A stretch of DNA of 64,000 nt from Paraburkholderia elongata (GTDB taxonomy: Bacteria; Pseudomonadota; Gammaproteobacteria; Burkholderiales; Burkholderiaceae). The position numbers and the translations under genes are program-made. The notes below the pieces were generated by a model. It did not search any database, was not told the DNA's origin, and saw only the letters and a program-made list of their open reading frames with translations. Location of the stretch: assembly GCF_013177735.1 (NCBI RefSeq), contig NZ_WOEZ01000191.1, positions 23,148 through 87,147 of the forward strand, written 5' to 3'. The number at the start of each line of letters is the position of its first letter. Within the stretch, counting starts at the first letter, position 1. Positions 43,082-51,948 of this stretch are shown here, piece after piece.

Positions 43082-43676
43082 TCGCATCCTCTCTGGATAG
43101 GCCCTTTTCGCTCAGGCAAGTGCGCAAGCGCAGCCGCGCGCGGTAGATCAGCACGCTGCAGTGATTGGCGGTCATCTGCAGTTCGGCGCAGATCGCTTCG
43201 GTTTCGAGATCGAGGAATTCGCGCATCATGAACACGCGCCCGATGTGCTCGGGCAGGTGTTCCAGACACATCTCGAACAAGGTCCAGAATTGCTGCTGAC
43301 GCAGCGCGGTTTCCGGCGTCGGCCAAGGTTGCGGCTTGGCCTCGCGCGACCAGTGGCCGTTGTCCTTGAAGAGCTCGCGATCGAGCAGCGCTTCGCCGTC
43401 GATTTCGGATTCGAGCGCCGACAGGTTCACCGTGCGCTGCCGGGCGCGCAAGGTGTCGACCAGCTTGTGCCGCAGGATGCCGAACACCCACGTCTTGTGC
43501 TCCGATTGCGCGGCAAACCGGTCGGCTTGCGTCCAGGCGGCGGCCAAGGCTTCCTGGACGGCGTCTTCGGCGGCAGCGGCATCGCGTAGTTGCAAACGGG
43601 CGAAGCGCAACAGGTCGCGCCGCAGTTGCGTCAGATAGACGGGATCGTCGAGCGCCGGCCCGCTTACTTGCGCCAT
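43068..43676 (-). CDS. ECF-type RNA polymerase sigma factor
   Basis: A 202-residue ECF sigma factor. Region 2 contains AAAAEDAVQEALAAAW and HKTWVFGILRHKLVDTLR; region 4 contains LPEHIGRVFMMREFLDLETEAI with ICAELQMTANHCSVLIYRARLRLR. ATG 43676 is selected since CGGAGCG lies 7 nt upstream and it gives the normal ECF length; the frame is open to 43955. A zf-HC2 anti-sigma factor is encoded immediately downstream with overlap. The target regulon may include the small secreted peptide gene beginning 450 bp away on the other strand; that is a guess from position. Confidence 0.9.
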   Translation of the reverse strand: MAQVSGPALDDPVYLTQLRRDLLRFARLQLRDAAAAEDAVQEALAAAWTQADRFAAQSEHKTWVFGILRHKLVDTLRARQRTVNLSALESEIDGEALLDRELFKDNGHWSREAKPQPWPTPETALRQQQFWTLFEMCLEHLPEHIGRVFMMREFLDLETEAICAELQMTANHCSVLIYRARLRLRTCLSEKGLSREDANGEV

Positions 43677-44126
43677 GGCACGCTCCGTCGCCGCGCTCGC
43701 GGTTGCCGCACGTTTTCTTCTGAATCGTTGTGGTTCATAGGCGGGTGGGTCTGCTCGCGCAGTTCTTGGATGTGTGCGCCATTCTCCCGCACGTTCCAGC
43801 GCAAGCGAATCGGTATTGAACATGTGCCCGCCAGCAAGTGATGACCTGATCACCTTAGTCGTGCCGCAACGGGCTTTATGACAGCGAAAAACATTATTGC
43901 GCAAAATGAAATCAATGCTGCGGTGGTGAGCGCTTAACCATAAGCGCATGGGCAAGACGTGCCGTTAGGCACGTCTCAAACCTGCCCCAAATACACCCGC
44001 GGATTATTTCACTACTTGAAAAAATGTCTTCTCGTCTTCGGTATTTTTATGCGGGCACTGAATCGCTATTCTTCAGTCCATCGATCGCACCAGATCGCAA
44101 ACGAAATGCTGAAGAGGAGTCGCACC
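43677..44126. other. Divergent region between ECF sigma gene and small peptide gene
   Basis: This 450-bp gap should contain both promoters. It becomes AT-rich near 44005-44060. I see no further gene or repeat in it and cannot identify an ECF -35/-10 pair with confidence. Confidence 0.45.
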
Positions 44127-44258
44127 ATGAAACGCATTCTTACCGCTCTGATCGCTTCCGTCGCCCTGTTTGCTGCTGCTTCGGGCGCAGCTGAGGCGGC
44201 TGCACCGGCCCAATGCAACGGCCCGGCATCGTACTGCAACGTGTTCTTCGGCAACTAA
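44127..44258 (+). CDS. Tiny secreted peptide with C-terminal CN-x5-CNVFFG motif
   Basis: A 43-residue precursor: signal peptide (ILTALIASVALFAAASGAAEA, cleavage after AEA or AAA) and a mature part of only about 17-20 residues ending APAQCNGPASYCNVFFGN. GAGGAGTCGCACC precedes the ATG and a strong terminator follows at 44326. The C-terminal motif is shared with the product of 24257-24505. Two Cys could form a disulfide-closed loop. It is too short for most gene finders; clear RBS, signal peptide and terminator argue that it is real. Function unknown. Confidence 0.8.
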   Translation: MKRILTALIASVALFAAASGAAEAAAPAQCNGPASYCNVFFGN

Positions 44259-44801
44259 TCGTTTGGTGGACGCAGCCGGATCCCTGTCCAGCGCGAGTCT
44301 GCTGAGGAGACAGGTTCTCGAAAGTCAAAAAAGGGCGCCGAAAACGGCGCCCTTTTTGCATTTAAACCAGCACGTTTGACGCGCGTGTAGGGCATCGGCA
44401 GAAGATGGCCGCAGGCCCACTCCGTCGGCATGCGAGCGTCATGACACAGAAAGCGGTACACAATACGCGACACGCCGAAGCAACACCCGCGCCCGGCGCG
44501 CAAATGCGCCTAATGCTCGCTCTTCTAACGTGTTACAGTGGGTCAACAGCTTGCAGTTCTCCTGCGCGTCTCACGCAGTCCCTCAGGCATCCGCCTCTCA
44601 TCACAGTGCCCTGAATCGAACGGGGTCCTTTCCTTCTACTTCGCTTCGCGGTGTCGTCGGCGTGGCCAGACAGAAGCGGCCGCTCTTTACGCGCATTGTC
44701 GATCAACACCGTGTTTCGCTGAAACGCCGCGACTCGCCCGGCGTCACGCCGCACTTACGGCGACACGTTGCATGCGAGATCCTTCACCGGAGACGAGCAC
44801 C
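44259..44801. other. Intergenic region with terminator
   Basis: This 543-bp stretch contains the terminator at 44326-44357. The remainder has no open frame, repeat or RNA gene that I can support. Confidence 0.5.
44326..44357. terminator. Strong bidirectional terminator
   Basis: AAAAAAGGGCGCCG, a four-A loop, then CGGCGCCCTTTTT form a near-perfect inverted repeat with an A-run before and a T-run after, terminating transcription from the peptide gene. Confidence 0.9.
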
Positions 44802-45086
44802 ATGAGCAATACGATCAGAAGCTACCGGGGCCTGGAGATTTATCCGCTGGTTTATCCGCACCAGCCGCGCTCTCCCGATGGCGCCCGCCACTACGATGCG
44901 GGCTTCGACGCCGCCGTGCGAATCTGCCGGCGCGGCACCGACGACACCTTGACCAGCAGCCGCGTATTTCGCGTGCCGAGCCGTTCTCCGTTTGGCGCGG
45001 CCGGCGACGCGCGCATTGCATCAGCGAGTTACGCGGAACGGGTGATCGACGGCATGGTTGCCGGCCAGTCGATCGCCGGGCTTTGA
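44802..45086 (+). CDS. Small conserved-looking hypothetical protein
   Basis: A 94-residue soluble protein beginning MSNTIRSYRGLEIYPLVYPH; the body has RHYDAGFDAAVRICRRG and VFRVPSRSPFGAAGDAR. There is no signal peptide or membrane segment. CGGAGACG precedes the ATG with good spacing. It is followed after 1 bp by another small gene, so the two are probably cotranscribed. I recognise no domain. Confidence 0.65.
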   Translation: MSNTIRSYRGLEIYPLVYPHQPRSPDGARHYDAGFDAAVRICRRGTDDTLTSSRVFRVPSRSPFGAAGDARIASASYAERVIDGMVAGQSIAGL

Positions 45087-45087
45087 T

Positions 45088-45369
45088 ATGGGCGCACCAA
45101 TGGCAAGTCACGTTTCCAGGCGCTCGCAGGGCGCGAATTCCACGCCGCTAACTGGCCGCGCTAACTATCAGGTCGCCGCATCGTCGCGCCGGACCTCCAG
45201 CGGGACGGTGCCGACGCTGAAAGTGATCCGGTTGAGCGACGAGCGCGTGATCTATCCCTTTCAGGGCCACGCGGACATGCCGTTTTTTGAAAATGCCGAG
45301 GCGGCTCAACTGTTTGCCGAGACGTATGGCTGGCAGCTTGTGGATGGCGACATCGCTGTCCCGGAATGA
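45088..45369 (+). CDS. Small hypothetical protein, coupled to the previous gene
   Basis: A 93-residue protein. The first 40 residues are Ser/Arg/Thr-rich and may be disordered; residues 43-93 form a compact segment (VPTLKVIRLSDERVIYPFQG, FFENAEAAQLFAETYGWQL). ATG 45088 begins 1 bp after the stop of the preceding gene, consistent with reinitiation. No family recognised. Confidence 0.55.
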   Translation: MGAPMASHVSRRSQGANSTPLTGRANYQVAASSRRTSSGTVPTLKVIRLSDERVIYPFQGHADMPFFENAEAAQLFAETYGWQLVDGDIAVPE

Positions 45370-45441
45370 CAGCGAACCAGGTTCATTTGCCTCAAATCGT
45401 CCTAAGCCGAAAGCATGCTTGATTGACAAGGCAAAAGTACT

Positions 45442-45480
45442 AGTTATCCACAAGGTTATTCAGTAAATCTGTGGATAACT
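45442..45480. promoter_or_regulatory. Inverted pair of perfect DnaA boxes
   Basis: AGTTATCCACA (45442-45452) and its complement TGTGGATAACT (45470-45480) flank a 17-bp AT-rich spacer. Both contain the exact DnaA consensus TTATCCACA. The setting is intergenic. Confidence 0.7.
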
Positions 45481-45645
45481 TTGGGTGCCGCCGGGTTATC
45501 CCCCGGTAGCAGTGTCGAGGTCGGGTCCTGCGTAGCCAGAAGTGGCCCTTTTTATACTCGCCGCAGCCATCCCGTGCGGCTTTTGCCTATGATGGACAGT
45601 TCGTACCCTTTTGCGCGTCAAGCGCCTCACCTTAAGGAAGCGAAC

Positions 45646-45745
45646 GTGGCCTATCACATCGCGGTCGTTGTCGGCAGCCTGCGCCGCGCGTCGTTCAACC
45701 GCCAGTTGGCGCAAGCCGTGATTTCACTCGCGCCCGCGGAAGCGC
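45646..45745 (+). pseudogene. Truncated NADPH-dependent FMN reductase, N-terminal remnant
   Basis: From GTG 45646, behind AAGGAAGC, the frame reads AYHIAVVVGSLRRASFNRQL, the flavin-phosphate-binding start of the ChrR/NfrA-like FMN reductase family, and continues as AQAVISLAPAE. After about 33 residues the similarity stops and a Pro/Arg-rich tail runs into the 3' end of the convergent gene at 45794. The remaining 140-150 residues of the enzyme are missing, so this is a deletion remnant. Confidence 0.75.
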
Positions 45746-45793
45746 CGCCTTTGCCACGATCTCACGGCACGCCGGCGCTGCCACTGCGTCCGC

Positions 45794-46837
45794 CTATACG
45801 TGGTGGTCGTGGTGATGCCCCGTCACCCTTTCCCAGCCATGACGCACGGCGAGCTTGAAGCGCTCCCACGTGCTGTCCGGCGAGGTGGTTTCCCAGTGAC
45901 GCCGGGCTTCCGGTTCGACGTCGTCCCACTGCTTGTCGCGATAACGCGCGTCCTGACCGATCTCCGCGCCGTAGCGGTAGGCCGGCACGTAATCTTCGTA
46001 GCGCGCGTTCTCGGCAGCGTATTGCTCGTCGTAGTGCGTGCGGAAATCCTCTTCGTATTCCAGATACTCGTTCGGAATCTGGTCGCCTGAACCCGCGGTC
46101 GGCTGCCGCGTTTCGGGGACGACTTCCGACGGCTGCAAGATCGCACCCGAGCCCGGCATCGAAGCGGCAGCGATCGCGGTACGTCCCGCATCGCCGACCA
46201 GCGGGTTGGTGACGGGCTCGTTGAGCGGGTCGCGCATCGGCCGCTCAGCCGGCGGCGGCGGGACGAACGGCTCGGCGTCGGTGCCCATGAGCGGCGGCGG
46301 ATAGCCTGGATCAGCCGGCGTTGCAGGCCGCGTGGTCGAACCCGGCGTCGCCTCGCGGGGCGTCCCTACGCCGGGCGTGGTCACGCTCGATGTATGCGGC
46401 GTGCCGAGCGTCACTGCGCCGATGCCGAGTTCGTCGAGTATCGAATGATCGCGGCTCGATTCCCGCGCCGTGTCCCAACCGGGCGAGCGTTCGCCGATGT
46501 CGGTCGCGCCCAGTCTCTTCAAGGTATTGCGAGCGAGTTCCGCGTGCGATTCGCTCGCCGCGTTCACGCAGACCAGCACGGCGCCGCGGCGCACGGCTTC
46601 GGCGTAGCGGGCCGTCTCCGCCGCGCGGGGGCCGGTCGCAAACAGACTCGAGAGAAAGCGCTCGATATTGGCGAGCACGCCGGCACTGGCAACCTCGTCA
46701 GTTGCGGAGCCGACGGAGGGTTCTGGATTCGCCTGCAACTCGATCGTTTCGCGTGCAAAACCGGTCTGCACAAGCGTGTCGCGCGCGGCTTCCGCTTGAG
46801 AATAGGTGTCGAATAAACCAATCACAGTGTGTCGCAT
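45794..46837 (-). CDS. Stress-protein-17M-like N-terminal domain with disordered middle
   Basis: A 347-residue soluble protein. Residues 1-120 resemble the general-stress-protein 17M / YflT-like fold (HTVIGLFDTYSQAEAARDTL; GAVLVCVNAASESHAELA; LKRLGATDIGE). Residues 130-240 are a Pro/Thr/Gly-rich linker, and the C-terminal 95 residues are acidic and Tyr-rich (YEEDFRTHYDEQY; YRYGAEIGQDARYRD) ending in HHHDHHV. GGGAGACAGCC precedes the ATG. The function is unknown; a stress link is from the N-terminal family only. Confidence 0.75.
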   Translation of the reverse strand: MRHTVIGLFDTYSQAEAARDTLVQTGFARETIELQANPEPSVGSATDEVASAGVLANIERFLSSLFATGPRAAETARYAEAVRRGAVLVCVNAASESHAELARNTLKRLGATDIGERSPGWDTARESSRDHSILDELGIGAVTLGTPHTSSVTTPGVGTPREATPGSTTRPATPADPGYPPPLMGTDAEPFVPPPPAERPMRDPLNEPVTNPLVGDAGRTAIAAASMPGSGAILQPSEVVPETRQPTAGSGDQIPNEYLEYEEDFRTHYDEQYAAENARYEDYVPAYRYGAEIGQDARYRDKQWDDVEPEARRHWETTSPDSTWERFKLAVRHGWERVTGHHHDHHV

Positions 46838-47053
46838 GGCTGTCTCCCGACGGTTCTAGGTGGAACAGACGGCGCAAGAGCGCGTCGGCCTCCTCCCTGA
46901 AAACACCGCAACGATCATGCCGGGCCCGGCACGATATGCCTTCACGCCCGCTGCTGGCCGTCTGCGCCGATCGGGTTCCGTAGAAGCCGCGGCATACCGC
47001 TGCTGCGCTTTTACAACCGCCGGTAATTGGCGGCGATGCTGACAAGGCAGGCT

Positions 47054-49342
47054 TTAGCCGGCCGGATGCGCGGCCGCAGCCGGATCGGCGCCCGTATGCG
47101 CCAGATCGCGCTGGATGGCTTGCAGGAGCGTTTCCAGCAACGCGATATCAAAAGGTTTAGACAGCACCCGCACGTCCACGTGCCGCGCACGGTCGAGTTC
47201 TTCCGCGTAGCCGGTGACCAGAATGACCGGCAACCTGGTGTCGAAAGCCAGTACGGCTTCGGCCAGGTCGATGCCGTTCATCGTGCCGGGCATGTGGATG
47301 TCCGACAGCACCAGATCGAACGGCAGCGGCTCGCCGGTGCGCGCTTGCCTCGCGTGGGCGTCGTCGAACAGGCGCAGCGCGGTATCGGCGTTGAACACGC
47401 ACGTGACCTGGTGGCCCATCATCTGCAACAGGGCTTCCGTGCCGGCGGCGACTTCATCGTTGTCCTCGACCAGCAGGATGCGCAAGCCGTGCGGCGCGCC
47501 GCTTTCCTCGACGCCCGGCTCCGCCGGCAATTCGGCCTCGGGCGCGCCCGTGGCACGCGGCAGATAGAGTCGCACCGAGGTGCCTGCGCCGATTGCGCTG
47601 TCGATCGCGGCGAGCCCGCCGGAGCGTTCGCAGAAAGCGAAAACTTGCGGCAGCCCGAGACCCGTGCCCATGCCTTTGGGCTTCGTCGTGAAAAGCGGTT
47701 CGAAGGCACGCGCGAGCACGTCAGGCGGCATGCCGCCGCCGGTGTCTTCAAGCGACAGTTGCACGAAGTCGCCGGTCAGCGGAAAGCCTTCCTCGCGGCG
47801 GAAGTTGATATTGGCGGCTCGAACCGTGAAGCGGCCGCCGTTGGGCATGGCGTCGCGCGCGTTCACGGCGACGTTGATCAGCGACAGTTCGAGCTCGGCG
47901 ACGTCGACACGCATGGGCCAGATATCGACGCCGATGTCCATCACCAGCGAAATCTTCGCGCCGAGCGACGCGCGCAGCAGTTCGCGGCATGCCGGCAACC
48001 AGCGCTCGAGCGCGAGCGTCTCGTTGCGCAACGGTTGCTTGCGCGCGACGCCGAGCAATTGCCGGGTGAGTGACTGGCCGCTCTTGAGCGCCCGCTCCAT
48101 CGCCGACAACTCGCGGTCGAGCCCCGGCGTGCCGCGCCGCCGGGCGATCTGCACGTTGGCCGAGACGATCATAAGCAGGTTGTTGAAATCGTGCGCCACG
48201 CTGCCGACCAGATTGCCGAGTGCCTCCATCTTGCGCGACTGGCGATACGCGGATTCGATCGAGCGGCGCATCGAGGCCTCGGCCTGCCAGCGCTCCCACG
48301 CTTCCTCTTCGGCGCCAAGGCGGCGCAGCGACAGCCAGATCACGCACCACAGTACGATGGAAGGCGTGAACATCGACAGGATCAGCACGCTTAGATGCCG
48401 GTACCACGCGGCCCAGATCGCCGAGGTGCGATAGCCGCACGACACGTACACCGGATAGGCGCCGATGCGCCGGAATGCGAGGATCACATTGTCGCCGTCG
48501 ATGTCGGAATGCATCCGTACGACGCCGGCTCGCCGCCCTTGTGTCAGCGCTTCGGCCAGCGGCGAAGTCGGCGCCATGAGCACAGGCTCGCGCGGGCGGC
48601 GCGGATAGTGCGCAAGGATCGCGCCGTCGGTGCGCAGCAGGCTCATGGTCATCGGCGTGCTGTCGCTGCCGCCGAGCAATTCCCGGTAGAACGCGTCGAA
48701 ATAGCTGGGCCGCAGTGCCACCGAGACGACCCCGGCAAACGAGCCGTCGGCGGCGAGGCGCTCCATGCCCATGTTGAACACCTGCTCGCCCACGACATGT
48801 CCCGCCATCACCTTTGAAACATGCTCGAGGCCCTTGCCGTCGCGAATGCCGATGAAATCGTCGCGATCGGAAATCGACAACACCGGCGCGGGATAGAAAC
48901 GGCTGGTGGCGAGCAGATCGCCCTCACGGCCGAAAATCGAGACGGCCGCGACCTGAGGGTAACCGCCGCCCATGGTGCGCAGCTTCTCGTGAATCTCGCC
49001 TTCTTTGGCGCGAATGCCGTTGTCGTCCAGACCTTGCGTCAGATCGACGATGCGCGCGTCCAGCGTCTCGTTCATGTCGAACACTTTCAGTGCGTGTTCT
49101 TCCGCCACGCGCACGGTGCGCAGCGTCACGTCGGTCGCGTCGGCCATGCGCGCGCGCAGGTCGCTGAACGCCATCGCCGCGATGTACACGCACGGCAGCA
49201 CGATGGCTGCGATCAACAGCGCGATCAGCGTGATGCGCCGGATGTGGAAATTCTGTTCCGGCACGGCTGGGAAGCGCGCCTCGTCCTGGCGGCTAGCGGG
49301 AAGGCGGCTCGCTTCGGGCGGGTCGAACCGTTCTGATGTCAT
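47054..49342 (-). CDS. Hybrid sensor histidine kinase
   Basis: A 762-residue hybrid kinase. TM helices at about 36-58 and 325-348 enclose a Cache-type periplasmic sensor domain. A HisKA segment follows with the phosphorylated His in VGSVAHDFNNLLM, then the ATPase (NARDAMPNGG; EDTGGGM; GTGLGLPQV) and a C-terminal receiver from about 630 (LVEDNDEVAAGT; phosphoacceptor in LVLSDIHMPG; Lys in VLSKPF). HDFNNLL is typical of FixL/NtrB-like hybrids. No cognate regulator is adjacent. The signal is unknown. Confidence 0.92.
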   Translation of the reverse strand: MTSERFDPPEASRLPASRQDEARFPAVPEQNFHIRRITLIALLIAAIVLPCVYIAAMAFSDLRARMADATDVTLRTVRVAEEHALKVFDMNETLDARIVDLTQGLDDNGIRAKEGEIHEKLRTMGGGYPQVAAVSIFGREGDLLATSRFYPAPVLSISDRDDFIGIRDGKGLEHVSKVMAGHVVGEQVFNMGMERLAADGSFAGVVSVALRPSYFDAFYRELLGGSDSTPMTMSLLRTDGAILAHYPRRPREPVLMAPTSPLAEALTQGRRAGVVRMHSDIDGDNVILAFRRIGAYPVYVSCGYRTSAIWAAWYRHLSVLILSMFTPSIVLWCVIWLSLRRLGAEEEAWERWQAEASMRRSIESAYRQSRKMEALGNLVGSVAHDFNNLLMIVSANVQIARRRGTPGLDRELSAMERALKSGQSLTRQLLGVARKQPLRNETLALERWLPACRELLRASLGAKISLVMDIGVDIWPMRVDVAELELSLINVAVNARDAMPNGGRFTVRAANINFRREEGFPLTGDFVQLSLEDTGGGMPPDVLARAFEPLFTTKPKGMGTGLGLPQVFAFCERSGGLAAIDSAIGAGTSVRLYLPRATGAPEAELPAEPGVEESGAPHGLRILLVEDNDEVAAGTEALLQMMGHQVTCVFNADTALRLFDDAHARQARTGEPLPFDLVLSDIHMPGTMNGIDLAEAVLAFDTRLPVILVTGYAEELDRARHVDVRVLSKPFDIALLETLLQAIQRDLAHTGADPAAAAHPAG

Positions 49343-50028
49343 GGTCGATAACGCTAAGGTCGTTCGGGACGAAAGGGCCGGAAGCCGGGTTCATGCAAAA
49401 AGCATAGACGTGTAGCGGCGATACTCGTTACTGTGACAAATGGTCGGCTCCTGATTTGTCTGCCGTTTGAATCAGTGACAAATCGAGAAGCGCAAACGTA
49501 CACAAAAGTATAAATGTAAAAGAAATCCTTCCGGATCTACCAAAATATTTTCAAAAATAGTGCTTAATGGGAAAATCTATTTAACCAATGCGAGATTGAC
49601 GTATTGCCTTTCCGCCGTTTTGCTTCGAAAATCGACACCATCATAAATAATGTGTCCGCTATGTTCGGATGCATTTGCCGCGAGGGCCGCCAGACAACGC
49701 GCACAACGCGTGACGGCAGGCGTTCGCGGAAACACGCGCGGCAAGGGGACCAGCCCGATCCATGAAGCCGCGCGGATTCATCTACGGGGTAGGCTTCGAA
49801 CATGCCGGTCATCGCCGTCGTCCACCGTGCTCGCACGCATCCATGCGCGCCCACGGGATCCGTCAAAAGCGCATCGCTGCGCGCTCTCCCCGCTCGTTTG
49901 CCTCGTTTGCAAGCTACATTCTCGCAAGCTTCTGCCCGCTTTACTGCTGGTCGACAGACCGCGCGCTAAAGAAACCGACTCTACCCGCCGTTAACGCGCA
50001 AGAGCTAATTTCGCTTACCGACCTGCCC
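49343..50028. other. Intergenic region, partly AT-rich
   Basis: This 686-bp gap between divergent units has an AT-rich core at about 49480-49640. It presumably holds promoters for the hybrid kinase and the CheY-CheC-DGC operon. No gene, RNA or repeat could be supported; the open frame extending upstream of the CheY start lacks coding support. Confidence 0.5.
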
Positions 50029-50397
50029 ATGTCTTTGCCTATTGTGATCGCCGATGATTCGTTGCTTGCCCGCAAGGTGCTCACCAAGGCATTGCCGCCG
50101 GACTGGGATGTCGACGTGTCCTACGCGACGAACGGGCGCGAAGCGCTCGGCCTGTATCGCGAAGGCAAAGCGTCGGTGATGTTCCTCGACCTGACGATGC
50201 CGGACATGACCGGCTATCAGGTGCTGGAAGCCTTGCAGCATGAGGACCTGAACACCTTCGTCATCGTCGTCTCTGCCGATGTTCAGCCGATGGCCCAGGC
50301 GCGCGTGCGCACGCTCGGCGCTGCCGCATTCATCGCCAAGCCCGTGACGCCCGAGGCGGTACTGCCCATCCTCAAGGAGTACGGGTTGTATGTCTGA
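50029..50397 (+). CDS. CheY-like response regulator
   Basis: A 122-residue receiver with D9/D10, phosphoacceptor D54 in VMFLDLTMPD and the conserved Lys in AAFIAKPV. ATG 50029 gives the normal receiver length. It overlaps the CheC gene by 8 nt and is the first of three overlapping genes, suggesting that CheC dephosphorylates it and that its output controls or is controlled by the diguanylate cyclase downstream. Confidence 0.92.
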   Translation: MSLPIVIADDSLLARKVLTKALPPDWDVDVSYATNGREALGLYREGKASVMFLDLTMPDMTGYQVLEALQHEDLNTFVIVVSADVQPMAQARVRTLGAAAFIAKPVTPEAVLPILKEYGLYV

Positions 50398-51013
50398 GCC
50401 AGTCCTCAACGAAGACCGGCGCGACGCGCTACAGGAGGTCGCCAATCTGGCGATGGGCCAGGCTGCGACGCGTCTCGCGCGTCTGCTCGATGCGTTCATC
50501 GAATTGTCGGTGCCGCGCGTGAAGGTGGTGGCGGTGAGCGAGGCGGCACAGGCGCTGCGCGAGATGACCGGGATCGAGGACACGGTGAGCGCAGTGCGCC
50601 AGGGTTTTCGCTCCGACATCAAGGGCGAAGCGCTGGTGATCTGCCGCAGCGACAGCATCGACCAGTTGTGTGCGCTCGTGAGCGATCCGTATTCGCGCTC
50701 GAGCTACGAGGCGGTGAGCCAGAATGAACTCGTGTTCGACGTCGCGAACGTGCTGACGGGCGCGTGTGTCTCGTGCATTCTCGACCAGCTCGGCCGCACG
50801 CCCGTCTTCTCCGCGCCGGGCCTGCTCGGCGAAGCGATGACGCTCGACGAAGTGTTCCAGCCCGGCTTGCTGCAATGGGAAGTCGCGCTGCTGGTCGAAG
50901 TCAATTTCGCGCTCGAGGACCAGAGCTTTCGCGCGCACCTCGTGATGCTAATGGCCGAAGAGTCGATTCGCCATATGAACGAGGCGCTCGACGAACTGTT
51001 GTCCAGCCTATGA
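50390..51013 (+). CDS. CheC-family phosphatase
   Basis: A 207-residue CheC-like protein. The first active-site helix has the DxxxExxN pattern with E16 and N19 (DALQEVANLAMG); the second copy reads VFDVANVLTG, with Asp in place of Glu, so that site may be weak. CheC hydrolyses CheY-P. The gene overlaps the response regulator by 8 nt at its start and the diguanylate cyclase gene by 4 nt (ATGA) at its end, so all three are translationally coupled. Confidence 0.88.
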   Translation: MSEPVLNEDRRDALQEVANLAMGQAATRLARLLDAFIELSVPRVKVVAVSEAAQALREMTGIEDTVSAVRQGFRSDIKGEALVICRSDSIDQLCALVSDPYSRSSYEAVSQNELVFDVANVLTGACVSCILDQLGRTPVFSAPGLLGEAMTLDEVFQPGLLQWEVALLVEVNFALEDQSFRAHLVMLMAEESIRHMNEALDELLSSL

Positions 51014-51948
51014 ACGTGCCCGTGGACTCATTGAGCGATCTGGTTGTCGAACGTGTCGGTTTCGGCATCTTCGTGCTCGATCGCAATATGAAGGTGCTCA
51101 TGTGGAATCGCTTCATGCAGGATCACAGCGGCTTGTCGCCGGAACAGATTGTCGGCAAATCGCTCTTCACGCATTTTCCGGAACTGCCGCGCGTGTGGCT
51201 GTCGCGCAAGATCGAAAGCGTGTTTCAGCTCGGCAGTTTCGCGTTCAGTTCGTGGGAGCAGCGCCCGTATCTCTTCAAGTTCGATCATGACCGGCCGATT
51301 ACCGGCGGCGTCGATTTCATGCAGCAGGACTGCACGTTCATGCCGCTCATGCGCGATCGCGAAGTGGTGGCCGTGTGCGTGACCATCTCCGACGTCACGC
51401 ATGTCAGCATCGTGCAGCGCGAGCGTGAAGAGGCGGTTGCCAAGCTGCAGGAATACGCGGACCGCGACGGTTTGACGGGCATCGCCAACCGGCGGTACTT
51501 CGAAGCGCGCCTGCGCGACGAGTACACGCGCTGGCAGCGCTACGGCGGCGAGATGTCCGTGCTGCTGTTCGATCTCGATCACTTCAAGAAAATCAACGAC
51601 CAGTTCGGCCACGGCGTCGGCGATACGGTGCTGCGCGTGATGGCGCAGCGGGTCGCCGAGGTGGTGCGGGCGCAAGATACCTTCGGGCGCTTCGGTGGAG
51701 AGGAGTTTGCCTTGCTGTTGCCGTGCACGCCGCTCGAAGACGCCATGCGGGTCGCGGAAAAGATCCGCTGCACGATCGCCGATACGCCGGTCGAAGTGCA
51801 GGGCACGAGCGTGCCGGTGACGGCGAGCGTAGGCGGTGCGGCGGCGCGCGTGGGCGTGCCGGCGTACGACGTGCTCATCAACGAAGCCGACGCTGCGTTG
51901 TATAGCGCGAAGCGGCAGGGACGCAACCGCTCGGTGGCTTTTACCTGA
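51010..51948 (+). CDS. PAS-GGDEF diguanylate cyclase
   Basis: A 312-residue protein with an N-terminal PAS domain (about 10-130; GFGIFVLDRNMKVLMWNRFM), a short linker helix and a GGDEF domain (about 150-310). The catalytic GGEEF is intact, preceded by the RxxD inhibitory site (RAQD) at the usual five-residue spacing, so it should make c-di-GMP with product inhibition. No transmembrane segment. It is the third gene of the receiver-CheC-cyclase operon, linking phosphatase-controlled signalling to c-di-GMP. Confidence 0.93.
   Translation: MNVPVDSLSDLVVERVGFGIFVLDRNMKVLMWNRFMQDHSGLSPEQIVGKSLFTHFPELPRVWLSRKIESVFQLGSFAFSSWEQRPYLFKFDHDRPITGGVDFMQQDCTFMPLMRDREVVAVCVTISDVTHVSIVQREREEAVAKLQEYADRDGLTGIANRRYFEARLRDEYTRWQRYGGEMSVLLFDLDHFKKINDQFGHGVGDTVLRVMAQRVAEVVRAQDTFGRFGGEEFALLLPCTPLEDAMRVAEKIRCTIADTPVEVQGTSVPVTASVGGAAARVGVPAYDVLINEADAALYSAKRQGRNRSVAFT

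Noticed and set aside
43677..43955. N-terminal extension of the ECF sigma factor
   Set aside because: The extension lacks an RBS and sigma-family similarity; ATG 43676 has a good RBS and gives normal length.
45631..45642. GCCTCACCTTAAGG as a further iteron copy
   Set aside because: Only the CTCACCTT half matches; the CTCCCG or CTCCTGG half is missing, and it overlaps the RBS of the FMN reductase remnant.
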